Positions 15,809 through 23,225 of a stretch of DNA of 64,000 bases are shown one piece after another. The position numbers were made by a program, and so were the translations under genes. The stretch is from Cellulophaga lytica DSM 7489 (lineage in GTDB: Bacteria > Bacteroidota > Bacteroidia > Flavobacteriales > Flavobacteriaceae). The DNA lies in assembly GCF_000190595.1 (NCBI RefSeq), contig NC_015167.1:2646001-2710000 (forward strand). The letters run 5' to 3'. How positions within the stretch are numbered: the first letter of the stretch is position 1; every line of letters begins with the position of its first letter. Under the pieces are notes generated by a model, which worked only from the letters and a program-made list of their open reading frames with translations, did no database searches and was not told the DNA's origin.

Positions 15809-16024
15809 GTGACACAAAATGTAACACATATCAAATTTTCGGTACTAGGTGGGACGTTATCTTCTGCGTGGATTCATATCACATCAGATGACCTCATTAA
15901 GACAGCACTTATGGCTGCAATAGGCGCAGTAATTAGCTATGTGGTTTCATTACTCGTAAAAAGACTGCATCATACGCTACTACGATTACGGTCTGGACGA
16001 GTGCCGAGAAAGAAGAAAAAGTAA
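15809..16024 (+). CDS. Small membrane protein, 71 aa (GTG start)
   Basis: Starts with GTG 1 nt after the previous stop. 71 residues with one hydrophobic segment (LIKTALMAAIGAVISYVVSLLV, about residues 28-49) and a very basic C-terminus (KRLHHTLLRLRSGRVPRKKKK). This looks like a holin/antiholin partner or a peptide anchored with a positively charged cytoplasmic tail. A hairpin terminator follows at once, so this is the end of the four-gene operon. Function unknown. Confidence 0.55.
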   Translation: MTQNVTHIKFSVLGGTLSSAWIHITSDDLIKTALMAAIGAVISYVVSLLVKRLHHTLLRLRSGRVPRKKKK

Positions 16025-16025
16025 T

Positions 16026-16055
16026 AAAGAAGAGCTTCCGAAGAGGCTCTTTTTT
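16026..16055 (+). terminator. Terminator of the 14.4-16.0 kb operon
   Basis: The AAGAGCTTCCGAAGAGGCTCTT hairpin region followed by seven T, directly after the last stop codon. The central bases are imperfectly paired, but the stem/T-run shape is clear. Confidence 0.75.
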
Positions 16056-16191
16056 TATTCCGATACTTTCATTGAATCACAAAACCCTTCCGTATTATTT
16101 TAAAAGAAAAACAAAAAAAAGAAAGCGATTTCTCTAGTGGCGTGGCAATGCTGTCAAGTTTTTTGGAAAAATCGTGCGCCTAGGAGGAAGG

Positions 16192-16234
16192 TTGAAAAAA
16201 ATAGAACTGCCTTTTGGCGTGCTATTTTTTTCAA
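16192..16234. other. Strong hairpin in the 16025-16411 gap
   Basis: The 387-bp gap between operons holds a 13-bp perfect stem: TTGAAAAAAATAG (16192-16204) against CTATTTTTTTCAA (16222-16234). The 17-nt loop itself contains GCC-TTTT-GGC. The flanks AAGG/CCTT extend the stem with a bulge. It could be a bidirectional terminator or part of a small structured RNA. Nothing else is recognisable in this gap. Confidence 0.5.
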
Positions 16235-16411
16235 AACCTTTGGCTTGAACTTTATAGCATTATTGTGGTGGCCGATGGAAGCCAACTAAATTTGTGGCCT
16301 TTTTTATTATTATTCTTAAGACTGTTGAATAAGTGGTTGATAAATAGAGTTTAATGTTGTGATTTGAATTTCTATTTTAAGTACATTTAATATCAAAACA
16401 ATACAAATATT

Positions 16412-16738
16412 ATGTCAAAATTTGAAGTATATCAAGATGCTAGGAGTGAGTATCGTTTTAGGTTGAAAGCTGATAATGGTCAAAAAATATTAGCAAGTGA
16501 AGGTTATTCAGCTAAAGCTGGATGTATGAATGGAATAGAATCTGTTCGTAAAAATTCACAAGATGATAAACGATATGAGCGTTTAAAGGCGAGTAATGGT
16601 AAGCACTATTTTAATCTTAAGGCGAGTAATGGTCAGGTTATAGGAACTAGTGAAATGTATGAATCTTCTTCTGGAATGGAAAATGGTATTGCATCGGTTA
16701 CATCTAATGCACCAAAAGCAACTATTGAAGAGGTTTAA
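16412..16738 (+). CDS. YegP/DUF1508 two-repeat protein
   Basis: 108 residues with two tandem copies of the DUF1508 unit. The first is YRFRLKADNGQKILASEGY followed by GCMNGIESVRKN (about residues 14-47). The second is YFNLKASNGQVIGTSEMY followed by GMENGIASVTSN (about 66-100). These small basic repeats are widespread in bacteria and sometimes reported near phage or mobile DNA. The biochemical role is unknown. It stands alone between a hairpin-rich gap and the long non-coding region. Confidence 0.88.
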   Translation: MSKFEVYQDARSEYRFRLKADNGQKILASEGYSAKAGCMNGIESVRKNSQDDKRYERLKASNGKHYFNLKASNGQVIGTSEMYESSSGMENGIASVTSNAPKATIEEV

Positions 16739-17685
16739 AATTTTTTAAAAGAAGTTTTAAGGCCTTCTGAAGTATAAGGTTCTCTTATCCGCTATTGTTT
16801 GTTAAGCAGGTAATCTAAAAGGCGCGAGCCGACTGCGAGATTAGCAAGGGTACTGTGAGTGATAGTGTGAGGTACGAGCACTCTCACGGTAATGTGGTAA
16901 CACTAGGTGGCGCAGTTTTTTGATTTGGTTTAAAGTGATTTCTATTTTTAATTGAATAGGTAAGTGCTATGTGTGAGTGAGGTGACTGAAGGTAGGAAGA
17001 CGCCGAAGGAATACATAGCTCTTACGTACTAGGACGGAAGCGGTATCAGCTTAACCGCTAGGTAAGGTGGTATGGCTGTAGGACGTTATTTAATAACCGA
17101 AATTTATTGAATAGGTATCAAAAAATGTGACACCGGTAGACCTCAAACTTATGGTAGTCTTCCTAAGCCTAGCTATGCTCTTGTTATTTAAATATCAATT
17201 TCTTAGTGTTTTGCGTTCTCATAACGTAATGCTGCCATAAGTTTGAGGTCGTAGCCCGCAGCGACACGCAGGCTCGCAAAACATTAAATAGCGGTTGTGC
17301 CTTAATAAATTATGCGTGTGCATAGCACACACAGCTTTGGATTTTAAGGCACAAGAGTAGCTATGGGTGAGGAATAGCGTAATGTGTGCAATAGTACAAG
17401 TAAATAGTGCGAGCGAGGACGTATCGCCGCAGTAGTTCTATTTACTGTAAGCACAAATGCGACGATAGAAGCATTTTTGATTATGTACTATGTAACTAAA
17501 TGGAGCGACTGACGAACACCTTATTACCTGCCTTCCCGAATTTTGAAATTATTAGTGCAGATGAATTGAAAGATGTATTCTTTTTAATTTAGATTATAGA
17601 GATTATATTAAACCTTTTTGGTAAAGCGTTTAGTAAAAGCATTTATTCGAATATATTTTAATCCTTTTTGAACTATCGAATTGAT
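16739..17685. other. 947-bp gene-free, hairpin-rich region (possible structured RNA or cis site)
   Basis: No convincing gene. By eye the GC content is higher than in the flanks. Several strong inverted repeats occur: GACCTCAAACTTATGG (17139-17154) with its exact complement at 17235-17250; TTGTGCCTTAA (17295-17305) with TTAAGGCACAA (17344-17354), enclosing the perfect hairpin GTGTGC-ATA-GCACAC (17316-17330); and AGTAAATAG (17399-17407) with CTATTTACT (17438-17446). ATTGAATAGGTA is directly repeated at 16951 and 17106. It lies downstream of the five-gene minus operon. It could be a structured RNA, an origin of transfer or replication, or decayed DNA. Confidence 0.45.
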
Positions 17686-18702
17686 CTAATATCCTTTTCT
17701 ACCGTATTTTTTCACTACGTCTATATACTTGTTGCGCAATCTTAGATAGTTTTCTAATGAACATTCGATGCTACCATTTTTTGAACCTTCAAAGTGCACT
17801 GGTATTGGTTTATACTTTTCTATGAGTTCATCATATAAGTTATCTAATATTAAAAAGTAATCTATAACATATTCATATCCTGTAATGTCTAACTCCAATT
17901 CAACTTGTTCCTGCTCGTAAAATATTATGGAATCTGTTTTCCATTTCTCAGAAAATTCAAAATAGATAGATCCATATAGGTTTTCTTGATTTTTAAAGAA
18001 CCAGATTAGTCTTTCTCTTTCAGTACTAGAATTGTGATAATCCACCAGACTCTCAATTGCTTGTTCTTTCACTTGTGTTATCTCAAATACGCGTTCTACT
18101 TTACTTACCAAACTATAAGCATCATTATATAAGTTGTAGTCGAAACATTCAAATGGACCAAAACCGTTAATGGTTTCGCTTAAGTAGTTAAAGTTATTGT
18201 AGTACCAATTCAATAATTTATCTACTTTTATGGGTTTTTCGATCTCACTTATTTGATTTAATAATTCATTATATTCTTTTTTTATAATGAGGTACTTTGA
18301 GGTAGGTTTAAAGTTGTAATATTCATCTTTTCTAAAACTGAAACCTAAATCTATGGACTTTTCAAGATCTGTAAAGTTTGTGAGTTTATTACAGACGTAA
18401 ATATCATCTGCAAACTCTTCATCTTTACTTTCAATAAACAAGTCTAAATAGTATCCAGAATTTGATAGAAAGGTCATTCCTTCACAGCCCTTATTGCAAG
18501 ATTCACAAATACCAAAAAATACATCGTCGAAGGAATGGCAATCGTCACGCCTAGCTTGATTAAACTTCTTTTCTAATTTTTCAAGAAAAAGTGATTTAGG
18601 AACATCTTGATATGGCTTATTATCATCCAGCAGTTCTTTTAAAGCAGCTATATCGAAGTTTTTGATGGCTTGTGTTATTTCATTAATAGAATTAATTTTC
18701 AT
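17686..18702 (-). CDS. Unknown protein, 338 aa, last gene of the radical SAM/helicase operon
   Basis: I do not recognise this family. 338 residues, acidic, soluble, rich in aromatic residues. A small Cys cluster, CESCNKGCEG near residue 66, could bind metal. A long helical middle (about 130-250) follows, and a C-terminal part with HFEGSKNGSIECSLENYLRL may be a separate domain. The start overlaps the preceding membrane-protein gene by 11 nt, so it is translationally coupled and probably works with it. It may be an effector or sensor of the operon, but no motif proves it. Confidence 0.7.
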   Translation of the reverse strand: MKINSINEITQAIKNFDIAALKELLDDNKPYQDVPKSLFLEKLEKKFNQARRDDCHSFDDVFFGICESCNKGCEGMTFLSNSGYYLDLFIESKDEEFADDIYVCNKLTNFTDLEKSIDLGFSFRKDEYYNFKPTSKYLIIKKEYNELLNQISEIEKPIKVDKLLNWYYNNFNYLSETINGFGPFECFDYNLYNDAYSLVSKVERVFEITQVKEQAIESLVDYHNSSTERERLIWFFKNQENLYGSIYFEFSEKWKTDSIIFYEQEQVELELDITGYEYVIDYFLILDNLYDELIEKYKPIPVHFEGSKNGSIECSLENYLRLRNKYIDVVKKYGRKGY

Positions 18703-19069
18703 TCTCTTTCTTCTCGTAATTATGTATTAATGAAGAAATGAAAGCACCACCAGCTGCTGTAGCTAACCAACCCCAAACACCTACACCTGTACCTAAAGCT
18801 GCGATACCTATGCCTCCAGTTCCAAAAATGAAGAAGCCAGTGACAGCACCTAGGAAAGCGCCAATAAACAGCTTGCTATTAGTTGATTGATCACTCCACA
18901 TAATTCGTTTGATTTCTTTTGCTTTTTCCTTAGTCGTAAGATTTGAGGACTGAACTTCATTTACTTTTTTTAAAATCGTCATCAGTTTTTCTTTCTTAGA
19001 ACTTGAAAGCTTTGAGATATAGTTAATTGCTTTTTCAAGTATATTTTGCTCTGATTTTTTATCTTCCAT
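18692..19069 (-). CDS. Small membrane protein with glycine-rich hydrophobic segments
   Basis: 125 residues from the ATG at 19069; an alternative TTG at 19093 would overlap the previous gene. The first 70 residues are helical and charged (SKKEKLMTILKKVNEVQSSN). The second half has two close hydrophobic, Gly/Ala-rich stretches (KLFIGAFLGAVTGFFIFG and IGIAALGTGVGVWGWLATAAGG), like the Gly-zipper segments of pore-forming peptides and inner-membrane proteins. It lies 10 nt after the DUF1232-like gene and overlaps the next one. A membrane effector in a defence operon would look like this, but that is inference. Confidence 0.7.
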   Translation of the reverse strand: MEDKKSEQNILEKAINYISKLSSSKKEKLMTILKKVNEVQSSNLTTKEKAKEIKRIMWSDQSTNSKLFIGAFLGAVTGFFIFGTGGIGIAALGTGVGVWGWLATAAGGAFISSLIHNYEKKENEN

Positions 19070-19079
19070 ATATGTTAGT

Positions 19080-19517
19080 TTAGTAGAAGCCAACGAATTC
19101 TAAAACCTCCTGAAATAATTCGTCATAATCTTTAATTGCATTATCATATATCCCTGAATTTAATAACTCATCAAGATTATTCAAATCTTGATTATATAAT
19201 CTTTCTATTTGTTCAAAACCAATTTCTGTTTCAACTTCTTTTATGACAAATATTGCTAATAATATGTCATCTATATATCCGATTGCGCCGTGTTCGTCTT
19301 CTGAATACAGGTCTTTTGGCACAAGGAAGTACCCAATAGAGGTGAAAATTTTTGATCTATTTGCAACAGAAAGGTCAGTCACATCAAGTAAAGAAGTTAA
19401 TAATTGATAAATATAAGGTGCAGACCTAATAAGCTCACTATGCTTGTTTTGATAGTCCCTAGTATTATTTAACAATAGATCTTCAAATTTGAATTTCTTA
19501 AAGCTTGTAGTTTTCAT
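19080..19517 (-). CDS. DUF1232/YkvA-like protein
   Basis: 145 residues. The central segment IGYFLVPKDLYSED, followed after a few residues by IGYIDDILLAIFVIKEV (about residues 63-95), reproduces the DUF1232/YkvA signature, in which a helix ending in P-x-DL is followed by GYxDDxxL. The family is small, often membrane-associated and of unknown function, and it occurs next to helicases and restriction enzymes, to my recollection. The start overlaps the end of the methyltransferase-helicase gene by 20 nt, so translation is coupled. Confidence 0.75.
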   Translation of the reverse strand: MKTTSFKKFKFEDLLLNNTRDYQNKHSELIRSAPYIYQLLTSLLDVTDLSVANRSKIFTSIGYFLVPKDLYSEDEHGAIGYIDDILLAIFVIKEVETEIGFEQIERLYNQDLNNLDELLNSGIYDNAIKDYDELFQEVLEFVGFY

Positions 19518-21927
19518 CCAAATAGTTTTTTGTGTCTTGATCCCAAATAATCACTCTCTCTGGATCAAATTCATTTATAATATCTTTGTACTCTTTACAT
19601 TCTTCCCCAAATAGTGCGATAATCAAAATTCCAGATGTTCGCGTTAAAATAGTGTAGACATAATGCCTAATACGTTCGCTAAATTCTATATTCTTTCGCG
19701 CTGTCCATACCACACACTTCTTTTCCAATCCTTTAACTTTTAATATGGTCTCATCATAGGAAAGCCCGCGCCTAAATAAAGCAAGTTCATTCCTTAGTTC
19801 TGCGTCTTTTTCAAGAATTAGGATATTGTCGTAAGGGACTACGTTAAAATTAAATATATCATATTGATGATAGGAAGACACTGCATTTTTAATCTTTAAT
19901 GCCATCTCCTTTGAATTTGAAGCTTTAATAAGGATTGGTCGAGCACCTGGCGGAGCACCTTTAAATGGAGATAAAGGATTTTTAATATCATCTTCTTCAG
20001 TAACGATATTTTTAGAAAAATTCTGTAGACATTCACTTATTCTGTAAGGCAGTCTATAAGACCCTACTAGTTGAATAAATTTTCTTCTACCCATATCCTC
20101 TTGCGACAGTCTTGGAATATTTGCAACATTTCCAAGATGTATGGCTTGTGCAAAATCTCCACAAATGATAAGATTATTTGGGTTTTTTAGTAACTCATAA
20201 AAGATGTTATAATCAGTTTGAGTACAATCTTGAAACTCATCAACAATAAGATGAGAAAATCCAAAACCTTTGTTCGATTTTTTCAATTCTTTATAAAACT
20301 GATGGCGTCTCTTTACAAAAGAACTATTTAAACCTAAAAGTTCAAGATACAGTACGACACTTTCAAATAAGTATTTTCTTGAATTACCATCTCTTTCTAA
20401 GCGCTTTCTACCTTTAATTCGTGCTTTAGCATATATTGATGCTTCTGCTATATCTTGTCCATAAATCACATAATGATATTCATCAATAACGTATCTGTCA
20501 TTAAGTACGTGATCGTAAACATTAGTAGTAATTCCATATTTCTTTTTAATTGTATTTATTGCCCTAGCAGCAACACTTAAGTGATAATTGTCAAACTGAA
20601 TTTTATCATTTTTAAACGGAGTTGGTGCATCTGAAATTTTAGACCATAACCTAGTAGGCAAAACATCAAAATGCATTATGGTAATGGTATCTTTAGTTGA
20701 TTCGCCTACTCGCAAAGAATCGCCACGATCAATAAACTTAAATTTCTCACGTGATAACAACTCCTTCAACCAACTTTTTATAACACTTACAAGTCCTTTA
20801 TTGAAAGTTGTTACGAGTATAGATATCTCTTCAATTGGTTTTTCAGAGCTATTTTTTAAGATATTTATTATTCTCTCTGTAATCACTACAGTTTTACCAC
20901 ATCCAGCTGGTCCATATATAACAGTAGGCCTTCCGTCATCTTCAGCTGCTTTCTTTTGTTCTGGAGACAGAATTATATCCCTACGAACGGTTAACGGTGG
21001 TGTAAACAAATCTACAGAAGGTGATTCTATAGGAATTGATAAACCTGGGGTCGCAAGTCTCAAAATTATTGATGACATCCAGTTTTCTTGCCATACTGGC
21101 ATACCGTTATACTGTACTCCGCATTCTTCTTTTATTTTGCGTCTTACAGCTAAAGTACTTGGTAAAGAACCAGTAAATAGATGTTTCATATCAATAGACA
21201 ACACTTCGTAATTTTGATTTTTGATAGGAACAGAAGCTTTATTCATCAAATAGCTTTTCCTTTTAGAAGTATTGCAAATAATAAATCTAGGTTCAAAGGT
21301 TTCTACCAGTTTGGATAAATTATCACTTAAATGCTGAACATTATCACTCTGATCAAATAAATAGCTGGCTGTTATCCAAAAATTATTGAAATTAGAAGTA
21401 TCTGTCTGTTCCCAAGAATTGACGGAATAAATTGTCTTTATATCCTTCGCTATTTCGTAACTCTTAATAAATTCAGGCCACAAATAACTCCTATTGTAAT
21501 CCAACATAAAGGGACTTGTGTCAATATTTATAATGGTAATTTTGGGGCTTTTACCAAATAACTGGTCAAGACCTATTTTACATAAAGAAATAGCAAGTTG
21601 AACAGCTCCGGTTCCAGCACCTAGGTCAAGTAGAGTAATTTCATTCTCTTCACGTGCTTCGTAAAGTAACTTGGCGAAGTAACTTATAAATGCATTTGTT
21701 CTTTTTCCTTGATACCAAAGAGAATAAGATAATCCTATAGTAAAACGATCATAGCATAAGTCTCTATCTGTACCAAGCAAATAACATTCTTTTTGAGTTT
21801 CGTTTGCATCAAAGGAAAAATTGTCTAAATGTTTGTGTTTTTCGTAAAAAGTAAAACCTGCTCTAGCAAATAATTCATCTAAAATACTGCGCTGATTCTC
21901 TAGCCAATCTAAATAATTATTATACAT
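19498..21927 (-). CDS. Methyltransferase-like domain fused to UvrD-type SF1 helicase
   Basis: 809 residues from the ATG at 21927; the frame also offers a TTG at 21942, inside the upstream gene. The N-terminal third is a Rossmann-type SAM methyltransferase: motif I LLDLGAGTGAVQLAIS near residue 100 and the acidic strand-end NIDTSPFMLDYN near 130. The C-terminal part is a UvrD/REP-like helicase: Walker A GPAGCGKTVVITER near 333, Walker B LIVDEFQDCTQTDY near 560, GDFAQAIH and SYRLPYRIS motifs, then late motifs KGLEKKCVVW and YTILTRTSG. No DNA-methyltransferase NPPY/DPPY motif is evident. It begins 1 nt after the radical SAM stop and is the core of a five-gene operon. Confidence 0.85.
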   Translation of the reverse strand: MYNNYLDWLENQRSILDELFARAGFTFYEKHKHLDNFSFDANETQKECYLLGTDRDLCYDRFTIGLSYSLWYQGKRTNAFISYFAKLLYEAREENEITLLDLGAGTGAVQLAISLCKIGLDQLFGKSPKITIINIDTSPFMLDYNRSYLWPEFIKSYEIAKDIKTIYSVNSWEQTDTSNFNNFWITASYLFDQSDNVQHLSDNLSKLVETFEPRFIICNTSKRKSYLMNKASVPIKNQNYEVLSIDMKHLFTGSLPSTLAVRRKIKEECGVQYNGMPVWQENWMSSIILRLATPGLSIPIESPSVDLFTPPLTVRRDIILSPEQKKAAEDDGRPTVIYGPAGCGKTVVITERIINILKNSSEKPIEEISILVTTFNKGLVSVIKSWLKELLSREKFKFIDRGDSLRVGESTKDTITIMHFDVLPTRLWSKISDAPTPFKNDKIQFDNYHLSVAARAINTIKKKYGITTNVYDHVLNDRYVIDEYHYVIYGQDIAEASIYAKARIKGRKRLERDGNSRKYLFESVVLYLELLGLNSSFVKRRHQFYKELKKSNKGFGFSHLIVDEFQDCTQTDYNIFYELLKNPNNLIICGDFAQAIHLGNVANIPRLSQEDMGRRKFIQLVGSYRLPYRISECLQNFSKNIVTEEDDIKNPLSPFKGAPPGARPILIKASNSKEMALKIKNAVSSYHQYDIFNFNVVPYDNILILEKDAELRNELALFRRGLSYDETILKVKGLEKKCVVWTARKNIEFSERIRHYVYTILTRTSGILIIALFGEECKEYKDIINEFDPERVIIWDQDTKNYLDENYKL

Positions 21928-21928
21928 A

Positions 21929-22780
21929 TCAAATCGGTGCAAACCCAGTTTTACCTATTCCAAGATTTGGAATTTTTTCACGCATTACAGAGAGTACCCT
22001 ATTATACTCTTCATCACTCCAGTTAAACTCATTCAAAATTTTTAAGGCTTCATTCCTTGTTCCTCGTACAAACTTTCCTTTATCTTTATGAAACGGTTGT
22101 ATAATGAAGCGTTTTATGCCAGTAGCTAATAAATCATCAGCAAATTGAACAGGATTTTCTATAGGTAGTAATGGTGTCATAGTGATACAAGATTGTATAC
22201 CTGCATTGTGCATCTCTGTAATAGCTTTAATTCTTTGTTTATTTCCAGTACAAAAAGGCTCAAAAACTTTCCTTACCTTTTCACTATCAGTGGTTACAGT
22301 CATATTTACTTGAAGTGTTTCATACTTTTGCAATAAATCAATATCTCTAGTAACTAGTGCACTCCTAGTTTGAATTACCAATCGCACTTTATGAAAATCA
22401 AGAAGCTCTTTCAAAATAGACCTCGTTAACTCCAGTTCTTTTTCTACAGGTTGGTAAGGATCAGTAACACTACTTAAATAGATAGTTTTATCAATTAAAG
22501 GTCGTTTTCGTTTCTTTTTCAGTAATGAAAGAGCGTTTTCTTTTACAGTAAGCCAGTCACCCCAACCATCCATTTTCTCTTTATTTCTTGAGAAGAAAGC
22601 TGCATAACAATAGGTGCAGCCAAACGAACATCCAGAGTAAGGGTTTAAGGTATAATCATAATCAGCCATAAAACCAGAAGCTGGAGTTAAGATGGAACTT
22701 GCAGCCTTGTACTCAATAGCTGTTTTGCCAAGTTTTTCTCGTTTTACTTCCTCTTCACTAAATAAATTTAATTGATCCAT
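21929..22780 (-). CDS. SPL-family radical SAM protein
   Basis: 283 residues. The radical SAM cluster motif is NPYSGCSFGCTYCYA (Cys 51, 55, 58; CxxxCxxC), and the sequence has the layout of spore-photoproduct-lyase-like (Rv2578c-type) proteins: LSSVTDPYQPVEKE near 103, a TRSALVTRD segment and MTPLLPIENP near 200. Homologues generate a 5'-deoxyadenosyl radical. Real spore photoproduct lyases repair thymine dimers, but most relatives have no known substrate. Here it is the first gene of an operon with a methyltransferase-helicase, so nucleic acid or a modified base is a plausible target. Confidence 0.9.
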   Translation of the reverse strand: MDQLNLFSEEEVKREKLGKTAIEYKAASSILTPASGFMADYDYTLNPYSGCSFGCTYCYAAFFSRNKEKMDGWGDWLTVKENALSLLKKKRKRPLIDKTIYLSSVTDPYQPVEKELELTRSILKELLDFHKVRLVIQTRSALVTRDIDLLQKYETLQVNMTVTTDSEKVRKVFEPFCTGNKQRIKAITEMHNAGIQSCITMTPLLPIENPVQFADDLLATGIKRFIIQPFHKDKGKFVRGTRNEALKILNEFNWSDEEYNRVLSVMREKIPNLGIGKTGFAPI

Positions 22781-22934
22781 TTACTATCTCTTATACTTTA
22801 AATATGTACTACCTGCGATGGGTGGTACAGATTTTGAAATCTTAAATTTTAGTTCAACAAAATACTAATATTTTCGTACATAATCCTTAAATTGTCCAAT
22901 ATTTGTCAAGTCTTTTAATGAAAACTTTACTAAG

Positions 22935-23207
22935 ATGATAGGTGAACGCATACGAACGCTGAGAGAAGCTAATGATATCCTACTTCGACAGCTTGCAGCT
23001 AAGCTGGATATGGATCAAGCATTATTAAGTAAGATGGAACGCGGCGAGCGTTCGTTTAGAAAAGAAGATATAGATGCACTTGCAAAAATCTTTAAACAAT
23101 CTAAAAAAGAACTGCTAACGCTATGGCTTGCAGATAAGATTTTAAAGACAGTAGGCAGTGAAAAGTTCTCTAAGGAAGCATTGAGACTTGCGATTGAAAA
23201 TGTTTAA
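22935..23207 (+). CDS. XRE-family HTH regulator
   Basis: 90 residues. The HTH_3/XRE domain spans about residues 3-60: IGERIRTLREANDILLRQLA, then AKLDMDQALLSKMERGERSF. This is the type of controller found upstream of restriction-modification and defence operons. It starts 154 bp from the divergent radical SAM gene and ends 18 nt before the SNF2 helicase gene, so it is the first gene of the rightward operon and may control both operons from the shared intergenic region. Confidence 0.9.
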   Translation: MIGERIRTLREANDILLRQLAAKLDMDQALLSKMERGERSFRKEDIDALAKIFKQSKKELLTLWLADKILKTVGSEKFSKEALRLAIENV

Positions 23208-23225
23208 CGACCAATAACGTATAAT

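Noticed and set aside
17500..17592. Small gene of 30 codons (MERLTNTLLPAFPNFEIISA, then DELKDVFFLI)
   Set aside because: Open frame with an ATG right after a stop in the hairpin-rich gap, but too short and without coupling, promoter or known relatives to be supported.
16739..17685. Retron msr/msd or group II intron
   Set aside because: The inverted repeats look similar to a retron RNA, but no reverse transcriptase gene is present anywhere in the island.
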